A stretch of DNA of 64,000 nt from Coenobita brevimanus (lineage: Eukaryota > Arthropoda > Malacostraca > Decapoda > Coenobitidae): the NCBI GenBank assembly GCA_032717465.1, contig CM064681.1, forward strand, positions 15,605,010 to 15,669,009. Reading direction: 5' to 3'. Below the pieces are notes generated by a model. It made no database searches, was not told the DNA's origin, and saw only the letters and a program-made list of their open reading frames with translations. A program made the position numbers and the translations under genes. Positions 32,169 through 45,874 of the stretch are shown piece by piece. How positions within the stretch are numbered: position 1 is the first letter of the stretch; every line of letters starts with the position of its first letter.

Positions 32169-33939
32169 TTACAAGATATGGTGGTGCAAAACAGTGGAAT
32201 GAAATTCCTTTGATTGTAACAATGGCTGCAGTAAAATAAGTCGTGAAAAATCTTAAAGAATATGAAGGTAGAAGATACTGATGAGGTATAAGGAGTAACA
32301 GTCATTAGCAGAGGGAAAGAATTAATATTTTGACGGAAAAATAGACACTTAGTCCAGAAGATTTTTTAAAACGATGTTTAGAAACGCTATAACTGTACCT
32401 TTGTGTGCGCTGTGCAGGTGGTGAAATTTAATTTAAAATTTTTTGTGAAAATAATCCCATAATTATGAAGGCAAACTGTACATGGAAAAAAATCGTGGTA
32501 CGGATCGGAATGTTGTGTTTTGAATTCTTTGACAAAATTTATGTGAATACTTAAAATTATATAACTGTCACGAGTGAGTAATTATTCTGGTATGTGTAAA
32601 ATTTGTGATTTGTTTTAACACAGAGTCTTTCATTTAACTGATACATCATTAAAATATTCAATCATTGCATGGTAATTAACAGTACTTTCAGTATCAGCAG
32701 GATTTGATATTTTTTATGTACAATGTCTTTTTCTGTGATGGAATGTTTTGAAAAACAACTATCATAGTTATAATATGAATCATTATACAGTGGAGGTTGA
32801 CCAGTAGTATTAAACAGGATTCTAAAATCAATACGCTTTTTTACTGGCCATATCTTACCACCGCTCGTCTAATTTTTGTACATTACTGGTAACTGGTTGT
32901 TCGTTGTGAAGCCTTACCCTGACAGTGATATCCCACTGCCAGACACTCCACCCACTTTGCACCCTCACCAACCACTGGAGTAGGCGCTCAACCCTGTGCC
33001 TTATATACCGGTATCCATCATGGGCACAACGCCCCAGCGCAGATCAACTTTTTTTTCTTATTGCCGAACCCATTTTGTTATGTGAGGGAGAGATGGGGGA
33101 GAAGCAAGAGGGGAGGGAAAAGAAACAGCTAATGAAGACTAGAAGGGGGAGCAGTGGGGAAGGGGGAGGAGGCACACAGGCGGCATTTTACAGCTGGATC
33201 TGACATTAGCAACTGATTTCCTTTGTATCTTTCAATCTCAACATGATGAGTACATCATTTTAACCATTATTGAGTCAGAGTCTGGGTGATTATGCGTAGT
33301 TATTATGATGATAAATAGGATGATTTAATATAACATCATACAATGATAATGATGATGATGATAATGATGATGATGGTGGTAGGATGAGACTCCCACTATC
33401 CACTCATTAGATGTAATGATACCTTTGGATAAACCAAAATTAATATTATCTTGTACTCAATTATTTCATTCAAAATTTGAGAGTTAACCACAGTTATTAC
33501 CAGATGTACTCACGGTGCTGTATTGGGTTTGGCACAAAAATTGGATTTCGCTCATAAGGATTTACATGTAAAGGATGACTGTTTTTTCTTTCTCATAACA
33601 CCAGTCAAGGGCGAGGTATTGGTAACTGTAGCCTTCCGTATCCGAACTCAGTAGCCTAGCCTCAAACCCCTACAGATCTAATAAGGTGATAAATTGTAAG
33701 TTATTACGATTATTTTAATTTCTAAACACTGGGTGTACACTTTGGTCCATTACAACAAAAACAACACCACCAGCAATAACAACAACGTCGTCATTAAGAT
33801 GACGCCTCATTTAGGCTACATAATTTTTCCTACTGTCATGCAGTTAGTTATCCTGCGGTAAGCCGCACAGTACATGAAAAAATTATTTTTTAGATAATCT
33901 TTTCCCTCCAGGCCATATTTGCCAAGTTGAGTTCTCGTT
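32167..33939. other. AT-rich stretch, no supported gene (unit 2)
   Basis: Equivalent to 3781-5560 of unit 1, with the GA-rich block near 33095-33180 and the GAT repeat near 33342-33378. Confidence 0.6.
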
Positions 33940-35275
33940 CCTGTTGCTGGTTAACCCTGGTCTGCCTGATCAAGAAGAACCATCGACTCCAGATAAGCAA
34001 CCGGCCCTAGAAGGTTTTCTCATAGGTTCCCACACCGTTGCTGTTGTCTCTGCGTCTTACTGAGACATGTGCTGCACAGTGCTACATTATGTGTAACAAG
34101 ATGTGTGGTTTTATTCTGGAAGCTGGGCATAAGTCTTTGATTCCACTCAACCCAAATCTAAGATGATAATTTAGGAGGGTTGGTTGATGTCCTGATCTAA
34201 TCCTAGGTAAGTGAACTCAGTTATATCTATCTGAGGATGCTTCTAATGCTTGAACGTCATGAGGTGGGATGAGGTTATAACACTGTGGTCGATCAAGTTG
34301 TTGTATGGCCCTTCGCATGAAGTGGGTATGTAAGTGTCCTTTCACTGTTAGTGCAAGAGTGTCTGGAGGTGGGATATTATTGAAGAGATGTTATTAATGT
34401 TTGTGGTGTGATGATTTTTTTTGCATAGTTGTACTGCGTGATTTAATTATATATTGGCAGGGGTGTTGTATGTTAGCACCGACTGCTGTATACAAGAGTA
34501 TGGCTCTCATATTGAAATATTTTCTAACGCAGATTTTACTTTCAGCGTAAGTGTTCTATGGGAGTATTACTGGTTGGTGCAATCAATGCTGTTACATACA
34601 GCGTTGTTCCATATTGCTGACAAGGCGTTGTAATGGATGTTAGATAAAACTGGAATCCAAACGTAGGACATCACTGACCTAATATGTTATTTGTTGAATT
34701 AGTGGACTGTTTCCTCCTGTCGTCTAAAATTACTCCGTGTAAGTGCCTTAAGTGTGTTTAGTCTTGGGGTTCATTGCCTCTAGATGTCTTATATTTGATC
34801 TCTGAAGGTGACTGCAGTGTCATATGTCGCTCTAAGGATCTTAGTTGTCGGGAATATGTGGCACAGGTATATCGTTACGTGTGATGTTAGGGGGTGTGCC
34901 TGTGTTAGTAGTTAGTCACTGGTGATGAGTATGGTGGTGGATTTGGCTGAAGCAATCGTCACCTTGTTATCTGTGATAAATCCATGAAGCCTATTATAGT
35001 TTTTTTTTTTTTTTTCACCAAACTGACCGTTTCTGAAATGTGGTGTGTAGCTGCTATGGTAATATAATCTGCATATAAGGAATGTTTATGCGTGTCTGTA
35101 ATGTGAGAATACCCTGCATGTACTGTATAGGCTGAAAAGTGTAAATGAGAGAAGGAAGCCCTGGGGAACCCCTCTAGGGAAATTCCGTATTAATGGTGGC
35201 TTTCCCTGCCCGATCGATAAATGGCAAACCAGCTTCTTTCCTAAGGTGGGTCAGATTATCTTTTTATTGCAAGAG
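33940..35275 (-). pseudogene. Family D reverse-transcriptase remnant, unit 2
   Basis: Same decayed minus-strand ORF2 remnant as 5570-6905: YADY box region, PPPDTLALTVK segment and RSGHQPTLLNYH C-terminal motif, all interrupted by stops. Confidence 0.65.
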
Positions 35276-35281
35276 TAAAAC

Positions 35282-35441
35282 AGCGGGCATGGTATCATTC
35301 TAATGGGAATATTTGTATGTCAGCGGGCATGATATCATTCTAATGGGAATATTTGTATGTCACCGGGCATGGTATCATTCTAATGGGAATATTTGTATGT
35401 CAGCGGGCATGATATCATTCTAATGGGAATATTGGTATGTC
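35282..35441. repeat. 40-bp minisatellite, 4 copies (unit 2)
   Basis: Four copies of the same 40-bp unit starting at 35282. The second and fourth have gatatcattc instead of ggtatcattc. The last-copy variant is shared with unit 3 and absent from unit 1. Confidence 0.97.
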
Positions 35442-35639
35442 TTAGTATTTCTAACCTGGTGGCATCGTCTTTATTTTCTTACAACTCACGTGAGCTTGCC
35501 ATTCACTTTACGAGACGTTCCCTCATCTCTCGTGTGAGGGGTTAAATATAACTCCTCCCATACGACAATTTTCTGCACAGTAAAATTAGATCTTCTAGAA
35601 GTAACAGAAATATAAAGTCATGGCTTCGTCATAGCTCAA

Positions 35640-36280
35640 AAGTTTCCTTGTCCTTCCTTGCCAGACTCCTGCTTACCTTACTTTGCCCTGCCCAACCCTG
35701 CCGTGCTCGACTTTCCTCTACTCTTCTCAGTTATACATTGGCCTTTTTTTGTGCCACTTGGGAGTGCTCAGCCCTGCCATGCCCATCCCTGCTGCTTACC
35801 ATCCTCTCCTGCCTGATGTGTTCTGCCTTGTCCCGCCTTCTTGGTCGGTCCTATTTTGCCTACCCTGCTATGCCTTCTTTGTCTAATATTCCTGTCATTT
35901 CCTGCTTTCCTTGTGGTACTTGCCCTAGACTGCCCTACCCCTGAAATGCCCTTGTCTGCTTGCCAGAACCTGTCTTACTCTTCTCCGTACTGCCCTGCTC
36001 TTCCCTGCTTTGTACAGTCCAGTCTACATTTTCCTTTCCTGACTGGCCTCGCCCTAACCTACCTTAATTATCCTGCCTTTTCTGTCGTACTCTGAACTAA
36101 CCTATCCCATCCTGATCTATTTGCATATCTCTTCTTGCTGTGTTCTCTCCTTTTTGCTCTGCGATGCCCTCCTACCCTTGTCTTTATCTCTCCTCTCCAA
36201 CCTTACTTGTCCTGTCCCGTTTTTTCTAATCTACACTGCTTCTTGTCCCGCCTCTGCTCATCGCGTTCTATTTATCATTC
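35640..36280. repeat. Pyrimidine-rich tract, unit 2
   Basis: Second copy of the CT-rich degenerate repeat. The open frames within it are compositional. Confidence 0.75.
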
Positions 36281-36284
36281 GTAT

Positions 36285-36720
36285 ATAATGTGTGGGCACA
36301 AAACAGCTTTTGAGAACGACAGCAGGGCTGCCATAAGGCCTATACTGCTTAATTTTATTTAGGCTAGTGAGGGCAGAAGGTACATTTTTGTAGAAATTAT
36401 AACGTCAGGCATAATGAAGTCAGAGGGAGGTAGGAGATGGAGGGAACGCATCAAACCTGTCCAATGTAGAACTGGAGGAGAATGCCAAGGCAATAAGCTC
36501 TACCTTATCAACAAAAAACAGACACAGACCCTTCAGAGTGGAAAAGAAGGAAGGAGGAAGAAGTACAACTATTAGAAATGTTTTTTAGCAAGATGCCAGA
36601 AGGAGCGGGAAGAAACTGAGTCAGTACGGCTAAGATCAGACTTAGGAAGAATATGTGCAGAAACATAAAACAGACGAGATTCAATGGTGGGTTAGCACGG
36701 GTACCATTTACAGTCCTCCT
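36285..36720 (-). pseudogene. Family C fragment (linker), unit 2
   Basis: Copy of the 7952-8382 fragment with small indels. Confidence 0.65.
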
Positions 36721-37032
36721 CCTTGTGTGATTAAACCTAGGCCTTTTTAAGTTAATCAGAGGATAAGAGAAAGAAGTGAATGTTCCATGACTGAGAGAAT
36801 AACCATCATACTGTGAGAAGCACAGTTAGATAGCTCTTGGTTCATTTAACCGGGAAAATGAAACAGTTAGTGTCTGAGGGTCTCCCAGTATGCAACACCA
36901 CAGTGCCACAGATACCTCTCCTTGGAGGGGTCCACAGTTCTTACTGGGGTTATAGGATAAGTTAAAGTGATAAGAGTGTGTTGACAAGAGAGAAAACGCT
37001 GACAGGAAGACTAATGTAAGGAAAATGTCAGG

Positions 37033-37175
37033 TATGGTGAGACCATATTTTTGGAACTATTACGCTATTTCAATGTCTTATTGTTAATTCTCTTACACAG
37101 AAAATATGGTGAGACCACATTTTAGGAACTATTACGCTATTTCAATGTCTTATTGCTAATTTTCTTACACAAAAA
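37033..37175. repeat. 72-bp tandem duplication (unit 2)
   Basis: Two copies, at 37033 and 37105, as in unit 1. Confidence 0.9.
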
Positions 37176-37279
37176 TTATTTTATCAAATCCCATGTGACT
37201 ATAATTTTTTAATAAGTTAATCTCAATTCTGTCTACTTATTTAATAACTTATCCTAATATTTTTCCTAAAGGACATTTT

Positions 37280-40051
37280 AGGAAGAGGAGCATAAGACAG
37301 TATGGATCAGTTGGGTCAAGGATTGTGTGGGTAAAGTTGAAAGTTGGAATACAAATGTGGGCGATTGTGTGTGTGTATGCGCCAACGCAAGATCGTGCTA
37401 GAAGAGTGAGAGAAGAGTTTTGGACAAATGTGGAAGTGTGCATGGAAAAGTTTGGAAGGAATGAGAGAGTGTTTTTGATTGGTGATATGAATGGTAAAGT
37501 TGGTAATGTGAAGGTGGATGGAATAGTTGGTGAGTGGGGTGTGCCTGCCGAGATAGATGAGAATGGGAGTGCGTTAGTGGACATTTGTGCTGGGAGGGGG
37601 TTGGTGATAGCCAATACCCTCTTCAGGCATAAAATGATCCACAGGTATACATGGCGAGTGATGAGAAGGGTGGGTGGTGAACTGAATGAAAGGAAGGCAA
37701 TGATTGATTATGTGTGTGTGGATGAAAGGATGCGAAGATGTGTAAAGGATGCAAGAGTGTATAGAGGTTGGGGGAGTGGACTTTCTGACCACTACTTGGT
37801 GGTGGCCAGACTTAGGATGCAAGTGAGATGGAGGAATAGAAGAAGGGAAAGACGAGAGGAAGGAGTTGTTGCAAGGAGAGTGGAAAGGTTACAAGAGGAT
37901 GAGAAAAAGGCAGAGTATAAGAGAGAAGTGGAGGAACGATTGGGCAAATATGAATTGGAGCAGATGGGAAGATATTTACAGAAGAAATATGTGCAGCATG
38001 TGATGTGGTGTGTGGAAGGAAGAGAAGGCGGAGGGGGGTGCAAGGAACAGCGTGGTGGACTGAAGAGGTGAAACAGGCTGTGGCACAAAAGAAAAAAGCA
38101 TACAATGAATGGGTGAGAAATAGGGGCGTGGAAGAAGTTGAGAGGCGGAAGAGAGAGTTATATGTGGAAAGGAAGAGAGTGAAAAGATTAGTAAGAGAGA
38201 GTAAGAAGAGAGTGGATGAGGAATTTGGAAGGAATTTGAGTGTAAAGTGGAGGGACTGTAAGAAAATGTTCTGGAGAGAAGTGAAAAGAGTAAGACAAGG
38301 TGGAAGTGAAGTTACCAGGGGAGTGAAAGATAAAAATGGTAGATTACTAGTGGAGAAGGGAGAAAAAGTGAACAGATGGAGAGAACACTTTAAGGAATTG
38401 TTGAACATAGAGGATGGAAGTAATGCGAGTATAAGTGGCTGGGGAATGGCTGGGAGAAGGAGGAGGTGAGAAGACAGGAAGAAATCAGTTGGATAGAAGT
38501 TGTGGAAGCAATGAAGAAAGTTAAATCGGGGAAAGCCCCAGGAATTGATGGAGTGTGTGGTGAAATGCTGAAGCATGGGGGAGAGATAGTAGTAGAATGG
38601 ATGTGGAAGATGTGCAGATTGGCCTGGGAGGAAGGTAGAGTCCCGGAGGATTGGAAGTCAGGTATAATTATTCCCTTGTACAAAGGAAAAGGGGAAAAAG
38701 AAGTGTGTGGTAATCATAGGGGCATTTGTCTTCTTAGTATAATAGGAAAAGTGTATGGTAGGATACTTATAGATAGAGTTAGAGAAAGAACAGAGAAATT
38801 AGTTGGAGAAGAACAGGGAGGCTTTAGGAAGGGAAGAGGTTGTGTAGATCAGATATTCATTCTTAGATCTTTAGTGGAAAAGTTTCTAGAGAAGGGAAAG
38901 AAGTTGTATGCGGCTTTCATGGATTTGGAGAAAGCATATGACAGGGTGGATAGACAAGGATTGTGGAAAGTGTTAAGAATATATGGAGTAGATGGGAAGT
39001 TGTTGAATGCTGTGAAGAGTATGTACGATGGTGCGAAGGCTGCAGTGCGTGTGGATGGTGAACTACTGTAAGTGAATTTTTCTCTTTGAAAGTTGGTTTG
39101 AAACAGGGATGTGTCATGTCTCCATGGTTGTTCAATCTGTACATGGATGGGGTAATAAAAGAGGTACAAGGTAGGGTAGTGGATGTTGGAGTGGCCCTGG
39201 TGAGAGAGGATAGTGTTTGGAAACTCCCTGTACTGTTGTTTGCAGATGATACTGTGTTGTTGAGTGAAGACGAAGGGGAGCTGCAAGGCTTGGTGGATGA
39301 GTTTGAGAGAGTGTGTAAGAAACGGAACCTAAAGGTGAATGTAGGGAAGAGTAAAGTGATGGTCTTTGAGAGAGGTGTAGTTAGTGAATGTACAGCGAGG
39401 TTAGATGGTGAGGAATTGGAAAATGTGAGTACGTTTAAGTATTTGGGTAGTGTGATGAGTAAGGATGGAGGTTTGGAGGGTGAAGTGCTTGAAAGGGTAC
39501 AGCAGGGAAGAAGGTTGCTGGTTCCTTGAAAGCAGTGATAAGAAACTAGGAAGTGAGCATGGAAGTGAAAAAGTTACTACATGACAGTATTGTGATACCA
39601 ACTCTAACGTACGGAAGTGAAGCTTGGACATTGTTGGAAGGACACAAGTCAAGAGTGAGAGCAGTGGAAATGAGTTATTTAAGAGGAGCCTGTGGAGTCA
39701 CGTGGAGAGACAGGCTGACGAATGAGGATATAAAGGAGCGTTGTGGTGTGGATGTGGATGTGATAGGAAGCGTTATGAGGAACACACTGAGGTGGTTTGG
39801 CCATGTGGAGAGGATGGAGGGTGAAAGACTGACGAAGAGAGTGTATGTGAGTGAGGTGGAGGGGGGAAGAGGGAGGGGGAGGCCGAGGATGAGATGGAAG
39901 GATGGGGTGGAGAGGTATATGAGAGAGGGGGGTGTGAGTTGGGAGCAGGGCAGTGAAATGGCGGGGGACAGGGCGACTTGGAGGCGATTTGTTTGTGGCC
40001 ACCCCAAACGGGATTGAGGCGTCTGGCAATAGATAGATAGATAGATAGATA
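37280..40051 (+). mobile_element. RTE-like non-LTR retrotransposon, 5'-truncated, unit 2 only
   Basis: A 2772-bp insertion flanked by gacatttt (37272-37279 and 40052-40059). Unit 1 has the uninterrupted sequence at about 8942. It ends in (AGAT)n (about 40029-40051), a short tandem tail typical of RTE elements. One ORF is expected, carrying endonuclease and RT. The 5' end is truncated inside the endonuclease. Confidence 0.88.
37283..40017 (+). pseudogene. RTE-like ORF (truncated endonuclease plus reverse transcriptase), broken
   Basis: The endonuclease begins mid-domain (VCVYAPTQDRARRVREEF, FLIGDMNGKVGN, MIDYVCVD, GLSDHYLVVAR). The linker is rich in Arg/Lys/Glu. RT shows SGKAPGIDGVCGEMLKHG, NHRGICLLSIIGKVYGRIL, GGFRKGRGCVDQIF, MDLEKAYDRVDRQGLW, GLKQGCVMSPWLFNLYMDG and the catalytic box LLFADDTVLLS. 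The C-terminal end is YGSEAWTLLEGH, WRDRLTNEDI, RWFGHVERMEGERL and GRGRPRMRWKDGVERYM, an RTE-type signature. The frame changes near 38005, 38450, 39070 and 39520, each time by minus one, with a TAG near 39550. The missing amino terminus makes it dead on arrival. Confidence 0.88.
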
Positions 40052-40059
40052 GACATTTT

Positions 40060-41445
40060 TATCTGCACTTAGATGCTATATCGCTCAGATTTCCAGCTTT
40101 CGTACGGTAATGCGAGTTCTGACATCCCACATAAGTGTAATTTTTACAAAGTTGGCTTCACCTGTTTGTACTTAATTGCATTTGGTTTTCAACGTATTTT
40201 TCTTATGGCATTTCCTGTAAGCCAAGAAACCATTTACAGCGCTGGGTGGTAACCATATAAACTAACTATACGTGCTCCCTACGTGTCAACAAGTGGGTTG
40301 GTGGAGGGTTGGTGCTCCTCCCCATGAAACAAATAACTCAGAGTCAAGTGGCCGCCCCTTGCAGGATTGTGTCGTTTGGCAAGATAGATAGATTGATTTC
40401 ATGGGGGCTACACTAATTCTCTTACCCAGAAGATAGCTTTGACGCTCTGTGTGATTATGGTATTTACACAGCTGACTACTTATTTATACTTCCATACATG
40501 CTATTTCACTGTCATTTACAGTATTTTTCTAGTGGTTTCCACATCTAGATAAGAATTCCTAGTGAACTTGATGTTCACTTTTTTTGTGGGATGCTGGTGA
40601 CTATCATCCACTCACTTGGTGTAGTGCTGCTTGCTTCTTTCTAACCCTCTCTCATTCTGCATCTGTGTCTGCCCTACTCTTTTCCCATATCTGTCTTCTT
40701 TCTTGTCACGTTTTATTATTATTATTTCCACATCAAGTACCTGTACACTGATTGACAAGACTAACTAATTCCTGCAACCCGGGAAACCGTTTGGAACGGT
40801 CGGTGGTAACCATAATACCAAGTCACAGGTTGAAGTGGAGTCTGTTATGGTGTCCATTAACTGGAGATGGAAATGAAGTACCCATCAAGGAACCAAACCT
40901 CTACACATTTCCTCCCACCTCCCTGCAGCAAGGTTCTGTCAGCTGCAATGCACAATTGGTTCACTGTATGGGATGACCCTCCAGGGGCGTTGCTTGCCTG
41001 CAGTTGATGGGTCTATGCGGACAGAGAGACTTGTGTTGATCAGCAACAATGGCTGCAACACAGTACAGTGCTCAAAATTTCATCAACTATATGTTTAGTT
41101 ACTCACTGGAATATTATATTGACACAATTTACACATTTCAAAAGTGTTGTAGATTCAGAGACACTCCCCCATGCACACTCCAGTGTCACATGCTGCAGAC
41201 ATTGTAGTTACTTTTTAGAAAAAAAGTCCTCGTCGTGTAGATCAGTGGCAGACATAGCCACCACAGTGTAAGACCAGACAGGTAGGTCGACACTCCCCTG
41301 ACCAGTGTCGGTTGCACTACGTGCCCCGTACTTTTCCTGCTGTTGGTAGACATCACTGTACCAGACATCTCATTGCCTGTTGTCTCTGCCAAAGCAATTT
41401 AGCTATAGATTGTACGTCCCGGTGACGACTCAGGATGCCTGGAAC
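40060..41445. other. Non-coding stretch, no supported gene (unit 2)
   Basis: Equivalent to 8942-10335 of unit 1. I see only unit-specific substitutions and no gene. Confidence 0.5.
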
Positions 41446-43374
41446 CACTGTCTGACTCACTTCTTCATTTCTGCAACATTCATGGCCTTTCCTCTAACTT
41501 TTGCTCTGTTGAGCACCACCTCTCCTTCTCTAAACCTCACCTTCTTTTTCTAACTGAGACTCAGCTGTCTGAGGCAACTGATAGCAGACCCTTTTCTATA
41601 TCCTCCTACTTTCTCTTTACTCATTTCAAAGCCAAAGGTGGCTGTTGTGTATATACATGCAACAACTTACCTTGCTGTCGTGTTCCTGAACTCGATTCTT
41701 CTGAATTCTCTACACTCTGGCTTCGGCTTTCCTGTCATTCTCTGACTAAATATATCTGCACTGTTTACTTATCTCCTAATTCTACTTACTATAAAAAAAT
41801 CTTTGACGTACTTATAAAAGGTACCAGAGCCAACCCACCCCTGAATCACATTTTTTATACGTTTCTGCCCGGAATCGTGCTAAGTCTGTTCTTCACTCTG
41901 CTAAAAATAATTTCACCTGTACTAAATGCTTTCAACTCTCTAACTCGAATTCTTCTTGCTCCTTCTGGCACCTTGCCAAAAACCTTTCTAACAACTTTAC
42001 CTCATCATCCTTCCCTCCTCTTTTATTCTCTGATGGCTCTGTAGCTATTTCTTCTACTGATAAAGCAGATCTCTTCGCTCAGACTTTCTCCTCCAATTCC
42101 ACCTTAGACGATTCCGGTGCTGTTCCTCCATCACTTCCCCGCTGTGACGTCCTCATGGCTGAGATTAAAATTTCTTCAGCTGATGTATTTTCTGCCATCA
42201 CTGGCCTCAGTACTAATAATGCATATGGGCCTGATGGAGTCCCTCCTGTTGTTCTCAAGAACTGTGCTTCTGTGCTTACACTCTGCCTAGGTAAAGTCTT
42301 TCGCCTTTGTCTATCAACTTGTACCTTTCCTTCTTGCTGGAAGTTTGATTTCATTCAGCCAGTCCCAAAGAAGGGACTTTAACATCCTGTATCTCAAAAG
42401 TTTTCGAGTCTATTCTTAATAGAAAAATTTCAAAGCATCTTTCCTATCACAACCTTCTTTCTGATCGTCAGTATGGGTTCCGTCAGGGACGCTCCACTGG
42501 CGATCTTCTCACCTACCTTTCAGACTCCTGGTCATCCTCCTTTTGGGACTTTGGCGAAAGCTTTGTCATTACACTTGACATCTCAAAGGCTTTCGATCGA
42601 GTCTGGCATAAATCTTTAATTTCCAAACTGCCCTCTTATGGTTTCTATCCTTCCATCTTTGCCTTCATCTCTAGCTTCCTTTCTGATCATTCTATAGCTG
42701 CTGTTGTAGGCGGCCATCGTTCTTCTCCTACTAAGGATTTCAGGGGCAGTGTCCAACTGTTTTTTTTAAATAACGTCTCAACAAATCGTCGGACAAGGAT
42801 CTAACTTTGGCAGTGCATGTTTGAGACCCCGACCTAATTTGTAAAATTATGCTTTTGTACCAAATGTGTATGATTAAGGCATTTATAAGAGTAAATGTAG
42901 GGTAAACTTAGCTAAAATCGTCAGAGGCATGTAGCGAGGCTAGCTTCGGTCACGATACAAGCCCCGCCCACAATTCGGAACGTGACGTCGGTGTGACGTA
43001 GTAGTAATCACCGACGCAAGTGGCAGTTCTGTCTTTATGTAAGCTGCTTCAGATTCAATGCCTCAGGGTTACTCATATTTCTGTGCTGCGGCTGATTTTT
43101 AGAGTGACTGTACATCCCTCCTGACTCCCTATTAGTACATAGTATATGCATCGCCCTCTTACACATATTGTGACGTCAATATGACTTATTCACTTCTGAA
43201 GAGTAGTAATCACTGCCTGAGCCGGCACCGCTGGGCGAGGTGATGTGGCGGCCGCCAACAGGCGAGACGTTACCAAACCGAAACTTCAGCGATGGCGAGC
43301 ATAGATAGATTTCGCAAACATTCTTCTCATATAAGGACCATACTGAATGTATAGTAGGGGTGAAATATTACTTC

Positions 43375-43377
<3 letters not shown>

Positions 43378-43439
<62 letters not shown>
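43378..43439. repeat. (TG)n in foldback loop, first
   Basis: About 31 TG repeats following ...gaaatattacttcgg. Confidence 0.95.
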
Positions 43440-43442
<3 letters not shown>

Positions 43443-43656
43443 CAATATATATATTCTTTTAAAGATAATAGTGGGCGTTCACAATGAACAAGTTTAATAA
43501 ACAACTGCTCTATGTTACATGCACCGAGCATGTAGCAAGGGCCGTATTTTCCATGTAAATGATAAGTAATTTCCTTCGAGTAAACCTTTTTTTTCTCAAA
43601 CGTTCTTCTCATATAAGGACCATACTGAATCTGTAGTAGGGGTGAAATATTACTTC

Positions 43657-43758
<102 letters not shown>

Positions 43759-45245
43759 TACAGTATGGGGGGGTTAGAAAGATAGAAATGCAACTTGCGT
43801 CGATGATTACTACTACGTCACACCGACGTCACGTTCCGAATTGTGGGCGGGGCTTGTATCGTGACCGAAGCTAGCCTCGCTACATGCCTCTGACGATTTT
43901 AGCTAACTTTACCCTACATTTACTCTTATAAATGCCTTAATCATACACATTTGGTACAAAAGCATAATTTTACAAATTAGGTCGGGGTCTCAAACATGCA
44001 CTGCCAAAGTTAAATCCTTGTCCGACGCTTTGTTGAGATGTTATTTAAAAAAAACAGTTGGACACTGCCCCTGAAATCCTTATTAGATCTTTAAACAGTT
44101 GTGTTCCTCAGGGCTCTTTTCCTACCACCAACTCTCTTCCTTTTATTCATCAATGACCTTCTATGCTGTACATTTAACCCTATCCACTCATATGCTGATG
44201 ACTCCACCCTCCACCTTTCCATTTGATTCCCACAACGTCCATCTCAGCAGTTACTTCAACAAACAAGGGATGAGGCTATGGGACACCTAATGTCTGACTT
44301 GGCTCGTATCTCTGACTGGGGTAAAAATAATCTGGTTGTTTTTAATGCATCAAAGACTCAATTTTTGCACCTATCAACCTGACAAAATCTTCAACAGGTA
44401 TACCCACTAATGTTTAATAATACTCAACTTACGCCTGCATCATCCTTGAACAAGCTTGGGGTTTCATTTACTCGGGACTTATCTTGGAAAGATCATATTA
44501 CATCTCTTGTAAAATCTGCTTCCAAGAGATAGAGTGTGCTTACCCCTACACAGTTGTTGACTCTATACAGGGGTTTTATCCGCCCCTGTGTGGAGTACAA
44601 CTCTCATGTGTGGGGAGGCTCCCCACATACAACTCTTCTCAATAGGATGGAGTCAAAGGCTTTTCGTCTCATTAACTCTCCTCCTCTTACTGACTCCCTT
44701 CAACATCTGTCTCTTCGTTGCACTGTTGCATATTTATCTCTTTTCTATTGCTACATCAATGGTCACTGCTCCTCTGAACACTCTGCATGCATTCCTCCAC
44801 CTCTACGATGGGTGCGTAGCACCCGTCTAGCAGCAAACTCTCATCCATTTTCTGTCCAGCTCTCTAATGCAAGAGTTAACCGTTCCTCCCAGTTCTTCAT
44901 TTATGCAACAGGTCAACTCTGGAACTGTCTCCCTCTGTCTATATTTCCTGCTTCCTATGATCTCCAGTCTTTCAAACGCAGTGTGTCCAGGCATCTCGAA
45001 ATGATCGGATCTTGAATTTGGCTCTCTCTTGTATTGTTTTTCTCTTGGAAGGAAAAGTTTTGCGGGTTCGTTGCCTTTGGTTCGTTCTTCCTCACATAAA
45101 AAAAAAAAACTTAGCTCTGTGATGTTGATCAGATGAAGGATGAGTATCAGAGCAGTTTTTCTGACACACTCAGACACTACCAATCTGCATGTCAATCATG
45201 CCGATCAAATTCATGTTGTAGGTCGAGCTGATGCCTACATCAGTC

Positions 45246-45431
45246 TTAACCCCTTAGCTCCCAGAGTTCTTGTGGAAGGGATTTTTTTGAAAGGATGCTA
45301 GGTGTACCGACCTCCGCTTGTCAGCTCATAGTCACAAAGCTCATAGGTCCCTAACCCGGGGTTCCCTTCTTTATATTTTGAAAATGCACAGTTCCATCCT
45401 ATATTGAGGATGCTGGGAGCAAAGGGATTAA
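45246..45431. mobile_element. TTAA-flanked MITE, unit 2 copy
   Basis: Same element as 12674-12862. TTAA at 45246-45249 and 45428-45431, with CCCCTTAGCTCCCAG-type inverted termini. Confidence 0.7.
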
Positions 45432-45874
45432 AGAAACTGATGGATTTGTCAGTGTTTAATGATGCACTTGTCTGTGACTCTCATGATTCAGATGACCTTG
45501 TTGCTAGGTGCCATGTCACCAGAGTGGGCAGTGGTAGCTATCATATCACCACATTTGTCCATCCACTCCAGTGTCAGCATTTCCTTCGTCATGAATTGCT
45601 GAACCTGTCCCTTACAGTGATGGGAGAAATGGGTCACACAGCTCCTCGTGTTACACACTGTACCCTAGGATACTGGGCCATGATGATGCACTTACAGGCA
45701 CAGATGCAATATTTTATGGACAGAAATGTTCATGTCAGTGGCAGTGTACATGATCATGTCGAACATATAGGCTGTGGCAAGGTTACACATTACAGAATAT
45801 TTATTCAAGACCTTTGTTATAATGATTGGACTAGAGTTGTGCCCACCTTTCTTGGACTGATTTCTTGTATTTAA
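45410..45874 (+). CDS. Hypothetical 154-codon open frame, doubtful gene (unit 2)
   Basis: Paralogue of 12841-13305, still open. It begins inside the TTAA MITE. Differences from unit 1 are spread evenly over codon positions, so selection is not supported. No domain recognised. Confidence 0.2.
   Translation: MLGAKGLKKLMDLSVFNDALVCDSHDSDDLVARCHVTRVGSGSYHITTFVHPLQCQHFLRHELLNLSLTVMGEMGHTAPRVTHCTLGYWAMMMHLQAQMQYFMDRNVHVSGSVHDHVEHIGCGKVTHYRIFIQDLCYNDWTRVVPTFLGLISCI

Noticed and set aside
37249..40068. Minus-strand Ser/Pro/His-rich frames opposite the RTE-like element
   Set aside because: Antisense shadows of the Gly/Glu/Arg-rich RTE reading frame.
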